The notes: generated by a model from the letters alone, not told the origin. A stretch of 39,786 nucleotides of DNA from an uncultured Bacilli bacterium (GCA_947626125.1 CANQRA010000005.1:1-39786), one strand, 5' to 3'; shown: positions 18,904-30,218, counted from the first letter of the stretch. Numbers and translations are program-made.

Positions 18904-19823
18904 TTACGAACATCATAAGATTCACCGGTTAAATCACTTAAGGATGGTAAATCAATTTTAACGGTTTCTTCCATAACATCATTATTATTGGAAATATTCT
19001 TTTTTAAAGTTGGTAATTCCATTTCTAATTCTTCTTTCTTAGGAATATCTTTAACTTCTTCTTTTACTTCAGCCTTTGGTATATCAATTTTTGGTTCTTC
19101 GACAAAGACAGAACTAAAAACTTCTTTATTTTTAAAATCATTTTCTTTTATTTCTTCTTTTTTATTTTCTTCTTCAATATTTTTGATTATATCATCAAAA
19201 TTAAATTCCGGTATTTTAGGAGCATCTGCAGTATCAGGAATAGGAGTATCATTGAAAACAAATGGTTTTTCTTCTTCCTTAGCAAATACTGGGGTAAATG
19301 GTTCTTCATTTGCTTTTGGTTCTTCAAAATTCAAAGTTTCAATAACAGTCTTTTCCGGTTCTAAATTTTCTACTGGATTATTTACCGGAAGCTCGGCATT
19401 CATATTAAAACTAGTATCATTAAGGCTTTCAATGTTTGGTACGACAATCGTATTATCAAGGACTTTTTCTTGAGCTGCTACTTGAGTGGTTTCTTGGTTT
19501 GGTTCTGGAATGTTTTCAATAGCTATATTAGAAACTGGTATGTTAGTGTCTAAAGTTTCTGGTATATTACCCATAACTTCGTTTGAAGTATTATTAACGG
19601 GAGTATTAATGGTTTCAACCGCGGTTTTATTATCTTCTTCTTTAAAAGTATTTTCCACATTAATTTGTTGAAGTTTTTTCGTTTCTTCGATTTCTCTATT
19701 CTTTTGGTCTTTTTTCCCAAAAAAGAGAACAATAACAAAAATTAGCAATAAAACAATAATGGCTATCATTAAATATGTCCCAAAATATTCATAACTATAT
19801 AATCTATTTAAAAATTCTTCCAT
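18900..19823 (-). CDS. Membrane-anchored acidic, low-complexity protein of unknown function
   Basis: 307 aa; single N-terminal TM (YLMIAIIVLLLIFVIVLFFG) then an E/P/N-rich tail. Confidence 0.7.
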   Translation of the reverse strand: MEEFLNRLYSYEYFGTYLMIAIIVLLLIFVIVLFFGKKDQKNREIEETKKLQQINVENTFKEEDNKTAVETINTPVNNTSNEVMGNIPETLDTNIPVSNIAIENIPEPNQETTQVAAQEKVLDNTIVVPNIESLNDTSFNMNAELPVNNPVENLEPEKTVIETLNFEEPKANEEPFTPVFAKEEEKPFVFNDTPIPDTADAPKIPEFNFDDIIKNIEEENKKEEIKENDFKNKEVFSSVFVEEPKIDIPKAEVKEEVKDIPKKEELEMELPTLKKNISNNNDVMEETVKIDLPSLSDLTGESYDVRN

Positions 19824-19898
19824 TAATTACACTCCTCTTATTCTTACTATAATATAGATTATCACAAAATGAATACCATTGCAAGAAAAAATCATTAA

Positions 19899-20141
19899 TT
19901 AGAACATTTTATCAATGTTATTAGGGACTTTCCCTCCTTGAACTCGGGAGATGATTTTATCGCTTTGCTCCTTAGATATTTTTTTCCCGGTCATTTGGCA
20001 TAAAGTATCAATAACCTCCCTTAAAGTATTTTCATCTTGCATATTACCATTTTGTAATTTATTAGCTAAACTTAATATAGTATCCTTATCTACTTTGGTT
20101 TTTTTCTCTACCTTATTAAAAAAAGAATCACTTAAATTCAT
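19899..20141 (-). CDS. Stage VI sporulation protein F (SpoVIF)-like
   Basis: 80 aa; 'FFNKVEKKTKVDKDTILSLANKLQNGNMQDENTLREVIDTLCQMTGKKISKEQSDKIISRV' family pattern. Confidence 0.75.
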   Translation of the reverse strand: MNLSDSFFNKVEKKTKVDKDTILSLANKLQNGNMQDENTLREVIDTLCQMTGKKISKEQSDKIISRVQGGKVPNNIDKMF

Positions 20142-20193
20142 AATCCACCTCTAAAATATCTTATGAATAGTAATTCTTATTTGTGCTAAATAA

Positions 20194-21315
20194 CTAATTT
20201 TTAAATTTTTGGATAATGGCATCCACAATATATTGAGAGGCCTTCCCATCCCCATAAGGATTAGAGGCTTTACTCATTTTCTCGTATTCTTTAGGGTCTG
20301 TTAATAGTTTTTTCGTTTCTTGGTATATAACTTCTTCATCGGTACCCACTAATTTTAAAGTACCAGCTTCTATTCCTTCAGGTCTTTCTGTCGTATCTCT
20401 TAAGACTAAAACTGGTTTACCTAGAGATGGGGCTTCTTCTTGAATTCCTCCACTGTCGGTAAGAATTAAATAACTCTTATTTTGAAAGTTATGAAAATCA
20501 AATACTTCTAAGGGTTCAATTAATTTAACCCGGTCACAGTCTTTAAATATTTCCTTAGCAATATCTCTTACTTTCGGATTTAAATGAATAGGATAAATAA
20601 CTTTAACATCACTAAATTCATTAACTATTCTTTTAATCGCGGTAAAAATATGCCGCATAGGTTCGCCTAGATTTTCTCTTCTATGACAAGTAAGTAAAAT
20701 CATTCTTTCGTTATCTTGAAGCCATTCTAAATCTTCGTGATGATAATTACCTAAAACAGTGGTTTGTAAAGCATCAATCGCGGTATTTCCGGTAATATAT
20801 ATTTTATCTTCGCTAATATTTTCTTTAAGTAAATTATCTTTGCTTATTTCAGTGGGAGCAAAATACATATCGGTTAGCCGGTCAACCATTTGGCGATTCA
20901 TTTCTTCGGGGTATGGAGCGTATTTATCATAGGTACGAAGGCCTGCTTCCACATGCCCAATTGAAACATTGTTATAGAAAGCGGCTAAAGCTCCAGCAAA
21001 AGTAGTCGTGGTATCACCATGGACTAAGACAATATCTGGAGCACATTCTTTAATAACATTTTCTAATCCACTTAAAGCTCTAGTGGTTATTTCTGTTAAA
21101 GTTTGCCCTTGTTTCATAATGTTTAAATCATAGTCGGGTTTAATTTGAAAAGTCTCTAATACTTGGTCAAGCATTTCTCTATGTTGAGCCGTAACACAAA
21201 CAATACTTTCGATTTCTTCTCTACTTTCTAATTCTTTAACTAAGGGAGCCATTTTAATCGCTTCAGGTCGCGTCCCAAAAATACTCATTACTTTAATTTT
21301 CTTCATTTTCTTCAA
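20194..21315 (-). CDS. wecB: UDP-N-acetylglucosamine 2-epimerase (non-hydrolysing)
   Basis: 373 aa; KVMSIFGTRPEAIKMAPLVKEL, TAQHREMLDQVL, VHGDTTTT, GHVEAGLRT, LTDSGGIQEEAPSLGKPVLVLR. Confidence 0.95.
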   Translation of the reverse strand: MKKMKKIKVMSIFGTRPEAIKMAPLVKELESREEIESIVCVTAQHREMLDQVLETFQIKPDYDLNIMKQGQTLTEITTRALSGLENVIKECAPDIVLVHGDTTTTFAGALAAFYNNVSIGHVEAGLRTYDKYAPYPEEMNRQMVDRLTDMYFAPTEISKDNLLKENISEDKIYITGNTAIDALQTTVLGNYHHEDLEWLQDNERMILLTCHRRENLGEPMRHIFTAIKRIVNEFSDVKVIYPIHLNPKVRDIAKEIFKDCDRVKLIEPLEVFDFHNFQNKSYLILTDSGGIQEEAPSLGKPVLVLRDTTERPEGIEAGTLKLVGTDEEVIYQETKKLLTDPKEYEKMSKASNPYGDGKASQYIVDAIIQKFKN

Positions 21316-21327
21316 CTTCTTTCTTTA

Positions 21328-23913
21328 TTAAATTTTCGATTTTAATTCTTTATAATTTTTTATATCATTTTGAGGAATACTAATTTTATTGTTTTGCAAG
21401 TAAGTAATTTTACTTTCAATATATTGCATAATTTGTTTATTAATTGTTTTATCAAATTGCCATAAGTAATTTTGGGTAAACAATAAGTCTTCTAAAGTTA
21501 CTATTTCATAATCAGTACCACTAAAAACACCATTTTGATTAACTTGATACCATAAATCACCATTTTCTTTAATCCATTTATCTTTAAAGCCGATTATATT
21601 ATTGAGCATTTCTTTAGCTACTTGATAATATTTTTTATCATTAGTTACCTCATATGCTTTAAATAAATAATTAATTAAAGCTAATTGATGATTAAAAGAA
21701 GAATGCGTATAAGTTTTATTGGAATAAGCAAAATAATCTTGCATCAATAAAAGATTATCCACCGTATATACTCCCTCTTTATTTTGCCAATTATGATAGA
21801 TAAAATCAGCATATGCTAAAAAGGCTTCTAAATATTTTTCCTTCTTTTCTCTTTCATATTTAGTTAATAAAAGATAACCTATCGTTTCATTATATCTTGT
21901 ATCAATATAATAAGCTTTGGTACCATAATCTTTACTTAACCAAGTACTCGTATATTCAGTTAACCAAATGCCGGAAGATGAATGTCTTGGGGTATAATTA
22001 TATAATACATAAAAAGCATTTTCACTTAAAGCTTGGAAAAGAGGACTCTTATCAGTAAGACTAGCATTATAAAAATCTTCTTCAATCAATTTACCTAATA
22101 TTTTACTATATCCTTCCCGGGTAAAAGGGTCAATTGAATATTGAATTTTATATAAATTACCTTTATAAGTAAGCCAAGAACTATTATTATTAATAATATC
22201 AATAAATTGTTTTAAGCTATCTTCACTAGCAAATAATGGATTTTCACTAGTAATTACATAAGTATCTACAGAAGTATTGGGATTAATTATGATTTCTTTC
22301 TTGTTATCCTTAAAATCAATTTCTTGACTTATTAAATCGTAAACAACTGATTTATTGCCTCCTTCATAATTACTAATCAATGTTTTATACGATATACTTC
22401 TTCCTAAAATCATTTCTTGCTTAGAATCTTTAAAGTACCCGATTGGTAAAAGCTTCTTATCATAACCTACTACTGTACTATATGGTGGTCTTTCGTTAAA
22501 AGAAGCAAAATCTTTTAAAGTAGTTAATTGTTCCTTACTTAAAGTTAAATTAATTTTAACTAACGCCTCTTGATTATTAATGGTTATAAAGTTTAATACT
22601 ACCCCATTAATATTTCTTTGAGAGAAAATAATCGTAGCAATTAATTTGTTATGCTTTTTTAAATAATAGTAGTAAATATCTTCTTTAAGAGCCTCATCAT
22701 TATAATGATTTTCTTCGGCCAAATCTAACTCATAATCATTCAAAACTTTTAAAGTGTTTTGTAATTCCAAATCTACAATTATATTAGAAGTGGAAGATTT
22801 AATTAAGAATGGTAGAAGAAAAGAAAGAACTATGATTCCTATTAATAAGAGAAGTTTCTTTAAAGTAAAGATAGTAGCGTACTCTTCTTCTTTGACATCT
22901 TCTTGGCGAAGGCATAAACCAATAATAAGAGCCATAATAGGTAAATAAATAATATTAGTCATAAAGCAAAAAATTATGATAGATATTATATAAGGATTAT
23001 TTAAAACATGTAATTTTTTTAGCAAATAATAATAAAGGGAGAGATAAAGGAGAAAACCTAATATTCCTAGATGGAGAAAAACGGTTATAATACTATCGCT
23101 TAAATTAATAAAATGATAATTATAGCCCCAGATAATATCCTTTATGTCAGTAGTTTTAAATGAGGAAATAAAATCACTATAAGTATTAATGTTAGTTACT
23201 TCATAAGGATGGATGGGAAATTCATAATCATTAATAACATAATTAGTCTTATTTTCTAATGAAGGGGTATGAAGGAAAAGAAAAGAAGAAAGACTAAAAA
23301 TTAAAAGAATACTTAAAATAACAATGCCTTTTCTCGTTTGATGATTTTGCAGATGGAAATAGATTGACGTTATAATTAAAATAGCCGCATAAAGCAATAA
23401 TAGATTGTTTTTAAAAATTAGAGATAAGGAGATTGTTATAATAATAATTATATATTTCAACCATTCTTTGGCTGGATAAATTAAAATTAAACAACTCAAT
23501 ATTAAAATTAATTCTTCTAAATTTAGAGTATGACTTAAAATCATCTTAATTATCATAATTAAACTTAAGATAAGAAGAAAAATAAAGCTACTCTTTTGAT
23601 TATCTTTATCTTTATTTTGACAAATAAAATAGATTAGCAAAGGAAAAGCAAAAATTTTAATTAAGATAAAAATAGATTTTACCGCGTAAACTAAATTATA
23701 ACGAAAGAATTTAAATAAAAAGTAAGTTATAAAATAAAAAACTAATAAATAAATTATTTTAGGGAATGTTTTAGGAATTTTATTTTTTATGCTTAAGAAT
23801 AAGATTAATAAGCAAAGAAATAAAAGGGAAAATTTAGTAACAATATTATAATTTGTAAATATATCAAGAGTAGTTAGCAATATAATTATAATATAAATAA
23901 TATTCTTTTTCAT
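21328..23913 (-). CDS. O-antigen ligase/polymerase-like membrane protein fused to a soluble helical-repeat domain
   Basis: 861 aa; N-terminal polytopic region, then NTSVDTYVITSEN segment and a C-terminal helical (alpha/alpha barrel-like) region. Confidence 0.65.
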   Translation of the reverse strand: MKKNIIYIIIILLTTLDIFTNYNIVTKFSLLFLCLLILFLSIKNKIPKTFPKIIYLLVFYFITYFLFKFFRYNLVYAVKSIFILIKIFAFPLLIYFICQNKDKDNQKSSFIFLLILSLIMIIKMILSHTLNLEELILILSCLILIYPAKEWLKYIIIIITISLSLIFKNNLLLLYAAILIITSIYFHLQNHQTRKGIVILSILLIFSLSSFLFLHTPSLENKTNYVINDYEFPIHPYEVTNINTYSDFISSFKTTDIKDIIWGYNYHFINLSDSIITVFLHLGILGFLLYLSLYYYLLKKLHVLNNPYIISIIIFCFMTNIIYLPIMALIIGLCLRQEDVKEEEYATIFTLKKLLLLIGIIVLSFLLPFLIKSSTSNIIVDLELQNTLKVLNDYELDLAEENHYNDEALKEDIYYYYLKKHNKLIATIIFSQRNINGVVLNFITINNQEALVKINLTLSKEQLTTLKDFASFNERPPYSTVVGYDKKLLPIGYFKDSKQEMILGRSISYKTLISNYEGGNKSVVYDLISQEIDFKDNKKEIIINPNTSVDTYVITSENPLFASEDSLKQFIDIINNNSSWLTYKGNLYKIQYSIDPFTREGYSKILGKLIEEDFYNASLTDKSPLFQALSENAFYVLYNYTPRHSSSGIWLTEYTSTWLSKDYGTKAYYIDTRYNETIGYLLLTKYEREKKEKYLEAFLAYADFIYHNWQNKEGVYTVDNLLLMQDYFAYSNKTYTHSSFNHQLALINYLFKAYEVTNDKKYYQVAKEMLNNIIGFKDKWIKENGDLWYQVNQNGVFSGTDYEIVTLEDLLFTQNYLWQFDKTINKQIMQYIESKITYLQNNKISIPQNDIKNYKELKSKI

Positions 23914-23924
23914 AAATCCTCCCT

Positions 23925-24974
23925 TTAATTAAATAAATTATCTAACGATGCCATTATTTGTTCATTATATTGTCTTAAATCATCAAACACTTTAGGCTTT
24001 TTCTCCGCTTTTTTAAGAGCTTCGACGATGTCATCGTACCCCTTTAAATCATTATTGTATTGTTCTAAATTTTTACTCATAAATAATTCAAGACCTAAGC
24101 ATTTTGCTTCCCATAAAACCATTCCTTGTCCTTCATAACGACTAGTTAAAGCAAAACCATCCATTAATTTTAAATACTTATAAGGATTTTTTTGATAGCC
24201 TAAAAAACTTACATACTCATTTAAATGCCATTTATTCACTAATTTATTTAATTTCTTTTGTTCTTTACCAGAACCAATTAAATAAAAATGAAAATCTTGG
24301 CGAAATAACACTAATTCTTTTAAATCCTTTAATAAGATATCAAACCCTTTTTGAATATTTAAATGGCCTAAAGAACAAAGATTATATTTTTGGGGGTCAA
24401 CTACTAAATCGCATTCTTCTTCGGCTTTTTTGAATATTTCTTCGGTATCGATTAAATTAGGAATTATATGATATTTTATCTCTTTTAAATGATTACTCTT
24501 TAAAAATGGTAAAATTACGCCCTTCGATACGCCGACATATTCATCAAAATATTTATTCTTATCTTTGGTTAAAAGATTAGCTATTTTATATTTTTTATCA
24601 TATTTGGCTTTTTCGATAACATTATTGTGAATCCACATAACTTTTTTATGGGCAGAACATTTTAAGGCATTTAAAGCAGTTAATTTTTGATATCCATCAA
24701 AATCAATCGCCACATCATATTTTTTATTTAATCCCTCATATTGAAAACATTTATTTAAAATTTTATATGGTAAATATTTAAATAATTTATGATGTTCTTT
24801 TAAATAATATATTTTTATTTCTTTAGGTATTTTATCTTGATAAAAATTCTTTTTCCCCATTAAATAAACATCTATTTCATATTTTTTTAAATCAATATTA
24901 TTTAAAAGATTATACAATGACTTTTGAATTCCTCCAACACTTAAATCGTTAGAAAAGATAGCTATTTTTTTCAT
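23925..24974 (-). CDS. Glycosyltransferase family 4-like
   Basis: 349 aa; FSNDLSVGGIQKSLYNLLNN, SLGHLNIQKGFDILLKD, GFALTSRYEGQGMVLWEAKCLG. Confidence 0.9.
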   Translation of the reverse strand: MKKIAIFSNDLSVGGIQKSLYNLLNNIDLKKYEIDVYLMGKKNFYQDKIPKEIKIYYLKEHHKLFKYLPYKILNKCFQYEGLNKKYDVAIDFDGYQKLTALNALKCSAHKKVMWIHNNVIEKAKYDKKYKIANLLTKDKNKYFDEYVGVSKGVILPFLKSNHLKEIKYHIIPNLIDTEEIFKKAEEECDLVVDPQKYNLCSLGHLNIQKGFDILLKDLKELVLFRQDFHFYLIGSGKEQKKLNKLVNKWHLNEYVSFLGYQKNPYKYLKLMDGFALTSRYEGQGMVLWEAKCLGLELFMSKNLEQYNNDLKGYDDIVEALKKAEKKPKVFDDLRQYNEQIMASLDNLFN

Positions 24975-25933
24975 TTTTTACCTCGCATTAAATCTATTAT
25001 TTTTATCATTTTGGTCCACTTTTTATTAATGAGAAAAGCAGTTAGTTTATATTTTATGGATGATTTTTTAAAATATCTATTTTTTTTCCAATTAGGAAAA
25101 TGTTCTCTCATAAAAGAATTAATCACGGGTATTTTCTTATCCGGGTCATTAAATCGTGCATACCTTAAACCAGCACTCATAAGCAAATGACGAATAAATA
25201 AATACTCTATCTCATCGAAATATTTTTTATATGTAACTTCTTTTTGGGCATTTTTTAAAAGAAGAGACATTGACGTAAAGATATCATCAAAATCGTTGGT
25301 GTACTTCGATGAATTCATTACAGAGTTACTATTATCATAATAATAATAAAGAACTTCTGGTAAAGCTTTAATTTTAACATCAGTCTTTAAACCTAGAAGA
25401 GGTATAACGGCAATATCTTCATATTTATGAAGAAGGGGAAAAGAAAAATTATTTTGTTGTAAAAACGCTTTTTTGATAAGCATATTACAAGGTCCTACTT
25501 TAGTTAAAATAAAATTTCTTATCTCATCTTGACTTAAGCATTCTATAAGGGGCTTTATTTTTTCACCTTTAACTTTGGCTAAAGCACAAGTCACTATATC
25601 ATAATCATTTTGAATAATTTCTTTATATAACTTTTCTAGCATCGTACTAGCTAAAAAGTCATCACTATCGATAAAAGTAATATACTCACCTTTGGCTATC
25701 TTTAAGCCTTTATTCCTAGAATAACTTTGACCATGATTTTTTTGCTTTAAATAATGCAAATTTAACTTCAATTTATATTGTTTAATAATTTCTTCACTCT
25801 TATCGGTAGAGCCATCATTGATAATGATTACTTCAACATCGTCTAGATTAAAGGTTTGCTTAGTAATAGAATCTAGACACCTTTTAAGATAATCTGCACT
25901 GTTAAAAACGGGAATTATTATCGAAATTTTCAT
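24971..25933 (-). CDS. Glycosyltransferase family 2
   Basis: 320 aa; SIIIPVFNSADYLKRCLDSITKQTF, IINDGSTDKSEEI, YITFIDSDDFL. Confidence 0.95.
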   Translation of the reverse strand: MKISIIIPVFNSADYLKRCLDSITKQTFNLDDVEVIIINDGSTDKSEEIIKQYKLKLNLHYLKQKNHGQSYSRNKGLKIAKGEYITFIDSDDFLASTMLEKLYKEIIQNDYDIVTCALAKVKGEKIKPLIECLSQDEIRNFILTKVGPCNMLIKKAFLQQNNFSFPLLHKYEDIAVIPLLGLKTDVKIKALPEVLYYYYDNSNSVMNSSKYTNDFDDIFTSMSLLLKNAQKEVTYKKYFDEIEYLFIRHLLMSAGLRYARFNDPDKKIPVINSFMREHFPNWKKNRYFKKSSIKYKLTAFLINKKWTKMIKIIDLMRGKK

Positions 25934-27459
25934 ACATATTCCTTTCTAAATATCTTAGATATTACTTTGGTTAAAATATTTTTTAAATATGCTAATTCTT
26001 TATTTTTAAATATCATTATTAAGCATTCTATAAAATAGAAAAGACAAATAATAATAAATATGTAAATGAGTTTAATAATAAGTTGTTCAGGGATAAATAA
26101 ATGGAAAATAAATTGTAGAATGAGAACATTAAATAAAGCAATAAAAGAAAAGGCTAATTGGGTTCTTAAATATTTTTTAAAATCTAAATCAATTATTTTA
26201 CTAAGTCTTAAGGCGGAAATGAAATAAGAGATAACACTAGAAATTAATGTGCCAAGGAAAACCCCAATTAAACCTATTTTTAAAGCTAAAATAATAGAAA
26301 TTACTAAGTTAATGATTGCCTCCAACGAAAAAGGAAAGATTAACTTTTTAAAATAACCACCCGTATTCATATAATAATTAATAGGTTGACGAGCAACTAA
26401 CAAATAAAGATTAATTATTAAAATAATAAGAACACTATGACTTAATAAATATTCTTGACCAATCCAAAGAGTAATAAAAGGCTCGGTCAAAAAATATAAT
26501 CCCAATAAACAAAATAAACCAATAAAAAAGGCTACATATTGTAAGTTAATAAAAATATTTTTAATTTTCTGACCATTATTCTCAGTAATTAAATTACCAA
26601 TGCTAGCCCCAAAGCCATGAAAGATAGTGGTAATTATCTGGGTTAATTGATTAAATATAAAACTATAATTCACATATAAACCAGAAGTATTAACACTAAT
26701 GAAGGTAGAAATAATTAAATTATCTGTAAAATTAATGAGGGTACTTAGCAATTGAACAACGGCTAAACTTTTAACCGAATCTAAAATGCTTTTTTCAATT
26801 TTTTTATCAACCTTTTTATTTTTAATATTGACTTCGTGATAATAAATTCTTGCTAAAACATAAATAGCAATATTATTTAAAGTAGTATAAAAAATATTAA
26901 TTAATAAGTAAAGAATAAAATTCTTAAAAATAATTAAAGTAATTATCTGGGTAATATATTTTAAAGTTTTAAAAACAAAATCGACGATTGTCGTAACATA
27001 ATTTTTTTGCATAACATAAAATAGATTACGATTGTAGGCAAAGAAATAACTTACGATAGTATTAATAGAACATAAGATAAAAGAAAATCTAATATAATTA
27101 TCTACAATAGTTTTATCTTTAAAGAAAATGGGAATAAAAACCGTAACTATTAAAGATAAAAGAAAAATAATAGTTCCTATGATTTTATAAAACTTTTTAA
27201 AAATAACTAAAATAGAACTTATTTTATCATAATCTTTTTGTGATGCTGGTTTATATAAAGCATAATTTATAGCCCCAGCAATACCTAATTCGGTTATAGC
27301 TAAAATATTAATAATATTATTAAAGACACCATTTAAGCCATTAAATTCAAGGCCCAAATTTTGTAAGAAGACCTTGGATAAAACAAAACCTAAGATAGAA
27401 GTTAAGATTAAAGAGGTTAACCCAAAAATAATATTTAAACTAGAATTTTTTACTCTCAT
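25930..27459 (-). CDS. Polysaccharide flippase (Wzx/MATE-like)
   Basis: 509 aa polytopic; translocase-like N-terminus; set among glycosyltransferases. Confidence 0.85.
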   Translation of the reverse strand: MRVKNSSLNIIFGLTSLILTSILGFVLSKVFLQNLGLEFNGLNGVFNNIINILAITELGIAGAINYALYKPASQKDYDKISSILVIFKKFYKIIGTIIFLLSLIVTVFIPIFFKDKTIVDNYIRFSFILCSINTIVSYFFAYNRNLFYVMQKNYVTTIVDFVFKTLKYITQIITLIIFKNFILYLLINIFYTTLNNIAIYVLARIYYHEVNIKNKKVDKKIEKSILDSVKSLAVVQLLSTLINFTDNLIISTFISVNTSGLYVNYSFIFNQLTQIITTIFHGFGASIGNLITENNGQKIKNIFINLQYVAFFIGLFCLLGLYFLTEPFITLWIGQEYLLSHSVLIILIINLYLLVARQPINYYMNTGGYFKKLIFPFSLEAIINLVISIILALKIGLIGVFLGTLISSVISYFISALRLSKIIDLDFKKYLRTQLAFSFIALFNVLILQFIFHLFIPEQLIIKLIYIFIIICLFYFIECLIMIFKNKELAYLKNILTKVISKIFRKEYV

Positions 27460-28952
27460 ATTAAATCCTCAAATTTTTGGCCATCATTAGCTTTAGTACC
27501 TTTATAACTAATTATAATATCACTGTTAATGTAATTTAATCTTAAAATATTTTTAGGCAATCTACCAACAAATTGTTTTTGATATCTAAAATGGGGTTGA
27601 AAGCGAATTAAATGGGGATATTTATAACAATTATTTTGAGTTTTAATATTAAATGTATAAACATCAACTTCTCTATTTTTGAGCATATACTTAATATCTT
27701 TAATTATTTTATTATCGAATATTTCATCAGAATCTAAAAATAATAGCCAATCCGGATTAAATTTAAGCGTTTCTTCCCATTGCTTTTGCCGATTAAAGTT
27801 ATTTATATCAATTTTAATTATGTGAGTTTTTTTATTAACAAGAATTTTTTTAATTAAGGCTATATCTTCCTTAGAACTAACAAAAATAACAAATTCATCT
27901 ACATACTTTAAAGTTTGCTTTAAGATTTTTTCTAAATAATTATTATCTTTTTCAGTCTTGACCACCATGGTTAAAGTTATTTTCTCTTCTGTATTAACTA
28001 CGCGATGTTTTAAAAATCTACTATTAGAATATTCTCGCCACAAGATTTTAAAATTATTTATTTTAGAACACACTAAATTTTTTATTTTATTTTTAAGATT
28101 TCTTTTGCTTCTAGCTAAAGGATTATATATAAAGGCATGAGGGTTAAAGCCATTTTGGATGTAATCATCAACCCCACTTAAATAACTTTCCCGATAAATA
28201 TGGTAGGCAGGATAAAAGGTATCTACATATAGTTTAAGGCCAAGAACTTGAGCACGAATACAAAAATGACGGTCTTCACCCCAAAAAGATATATTAGGAA
28301 TGCATTGAAAACTTAAATCTTTAGTTAAGGCATATTTAGATATTAATGTACAAGCCCCTAAGCCACCAACCTCATAAAGCCCCGGAATTTTTAATTTGGC
28401 AACAAAATCTTTGGTATATTGTTTGATTTCACTTTTACTATACTCCGAATCCCAATTTCTAATATATAATTTGCTTTCATCTTGCAACCAAACTTGGGGA
28501 GCTAAATTATCGCCAGGATTCCAACTAGTCCAAAATACTTCTGAGACAATATCGACGTTTTGTTTAATTAAATGCTTAATTGTTTGGGGGTTCATAATAA
28601 TATCAGAATCAACAAAAAATAAATAATCGAAGGAGTTATTTTGAGCATATTTTATTATAGCATCTTTAAAAGTAGTTATTCTCTCAATTAAAGATTTTTT
28701 CCAACTATGAGTATCCTGATTTTGATAATTAAGACCAGGCTCATAGCCAAAATCTAAATAGTTTTTTAAAATAACATTCTTATTTGCTTTTTGAAACTTT
28801 TTTAATAGTTCAGAAGAAGATTCTTCAATGTTATCATCGATAAAGAAATAACTTACTTCTAAACCATCTAAATCCATTTTAACTAAATTTTCTAAAAAAA
28901 CCTCTAAAATAGAAGTTTTCTGTTTTATGGGGCTTCCAATCAATAATTTCAT
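27456..28952 (-). CDS. Glycosyltransferase with two GT-A-like domains
   Basis: 498 aa; N-terminal domain with YLFFVDSDIIMNPQTI; second GT2-like domain LTMVVKTEKDNNYLEKILKQTL...WLLFLDSDEIFD. Confidence 0.8.
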   Translation of the reverse strand: MKLLIGSPIKQKTSILEVFLENLVKMDLDGLEVSYFFIDDNIEESSSELLKKFQKANKNVILKNYLDFGYEPGLNYQNQDTHSWKKSLIERITTFKDAIIKYAQNNSFDYLFFVDSDIIMNPQTIKHLIKQNVDIVSEVFWTSWNPGDNLAPQVWLQDESKLYIRNWDSEYSKSEIKQYTKDFVAKLKIPGLYEVGGLGACTLISKYALTKDLSFQCIPNISFWGEDRHFCIRAQVLGLKLYVDTFYPAYHIYRESYLSGVDDYIQNGFNPHAFIYNPLARSKRNLKNKIKNLVCSKINNFKILWREYSNSRFLKHRVVNTEEKITLTMVVKTEKDNNYLEKILKQTLKYVDEFVIFVSSKEDIALIKKILVNKKTHIIKIDINNFNRQKQWEETLKFNPDWLLFLDSDEIFDNKIIKDIKYMLKNREVDVYTFNIKTQNNCYKYPHLIRFQPHFRYQKQFVGRLPKNILRLNYINSDIIISYKGTKANDGQKFEDLI

Positions 28953-28960
28953 AAATCACC

Positions 28961-30169
28961 TTATAACTTATAAACTTTTGGCAAATGACAAACATTTTGC
29001 GTATCAAAAACTATTTTATCTTTTAATAAATCCATATTATCAATAATTTCTTGATGTTTAACCATGATAATAACCACATCAACATCATTTAAGAATGTTT
29101 TTAAATCATGGTATTGATTAGGTACTAAATCTTCTTTTATATAAGGGTCATATACTTTTAGAGGGGTAGCTAAATGTTCTTTTTGATGTTCTAATAATTG
29201 TAATGTAGGGCTTTCCCGATAATCATCAACATTCTCTTTATAAGTTAGACCATATAATCCTACTCTACTATAATCAGTTATATTATTTTCTTCTAAAATT
29301 TCGGATACTCTTTTTAAAACAAACTCCGGCATGGAATCATTAATATGCATAGCCGTATTAATGAGTAACGCAATTTGTGGATAATCTCCCACTAAAAACC
29401 AAGGGTCAACGGAAATACAATGACCACCGACGCCAGGACCGGGATTTAAGATATTAACTCTTGGATGTTTGTTACAAATGCGAATAATTTCATAGACATC
29501 CATTCCGTCATGACTACATATTTTAGCTAGTTCATTAGCAAAAGCAATATTAATAGCTCTAAAAGTATTTTCCACTACTTTGGTCATTTCAGCACTTTTA
29601 ATGTCGGTTACAACTACTTCGCCATCGGTGGTTTTGCCATATATTTCAGCTACTTTTTTGCCTACTTCTTTATCATCGGCGCCAATTGTCCGCGAATTAT
29701 GTTTTAATTCATAAATCATATTGCCAGGAATTATTCTTTCTGGAGCATGAACTAAATGAACATTTTTATTAATAATTGGTTTAATTTCTTTTTCGATTGT
29801 TCCCGGAGATACGGTTGACTCAATAATAATAGTTGCCCCATCATCACAAGCATTTAAAACATCTTTAACGGCATTTACAACATAAGTTGCATCCACTTTT
29901 TTCGAAAATTTATCATAAGGGGTGGGAACAGAAATAATATAATAATCTACTTTTTGATATTCCGTAGTAAAAGTTATGTTACCTGTATTTACGGCATTCT
30001 TAAATAAATCCTCTAAGCCATCTTCTTTAAAAGTTACGATGCCTTTATTTAATTTTTCAATAATTTTCGAATTATAATCGGTGCCAATTACTTGGAAACC
30101 AGCATTAGCCATTGTAAGGGCAGTAGGTAAACCAATATAACCAAGACCAATGACATTTATTTTCATCAT
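28961..30169 (-). CDS. wecC: UDP-N-acetyl-D-mannosamine dehydrogenase
   Basis: 402 aa; VIGLGYIGLPTALTMANAGFQVIG, ESTVSPGT, GPGVGGHCISVDPWFL. Confidence 0.93.
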   Translation of the reverse strand: MMKINVIGLGYIGLPTALTMANAGFQVIGTDYNSKIIEKLNKGIVTFKEDGLEDLFKNAVNTGNITFTTEYQKVDYYIISVPTPYDKFSKKVDATYVVNAVKDVLNACDDGATIIIESTVSPGTIEKEIKPIINKNVHLVHAPERIIPGNMIYELKHNSRTIGADDKEVGKKVAEIYGKTTDGEVVVTDIKSAEMTKVVENTFRAINIAFANELAKICSHDGMDVYEIIRICNKHPRVNILNPGPGVGGHCISVDPWFLVGDYPQIALLINTAMHINDSMPEFVLKRVSEILEENNITDYSRVGLYGLTYKENVDDYRESPTLQLLEHQKEHLATPLKVYDPYIKEDLVPNQYHDLKTFLNDVDVVIIMVKHQEIIDNMDLLKDKIVFDTQNVCHLPKVYKL

Positions 30170-30218
30170 TACTACCTTCTTCCTTTCTTATTTTACCATA
30201 CATTTATATTTTTTTAAA

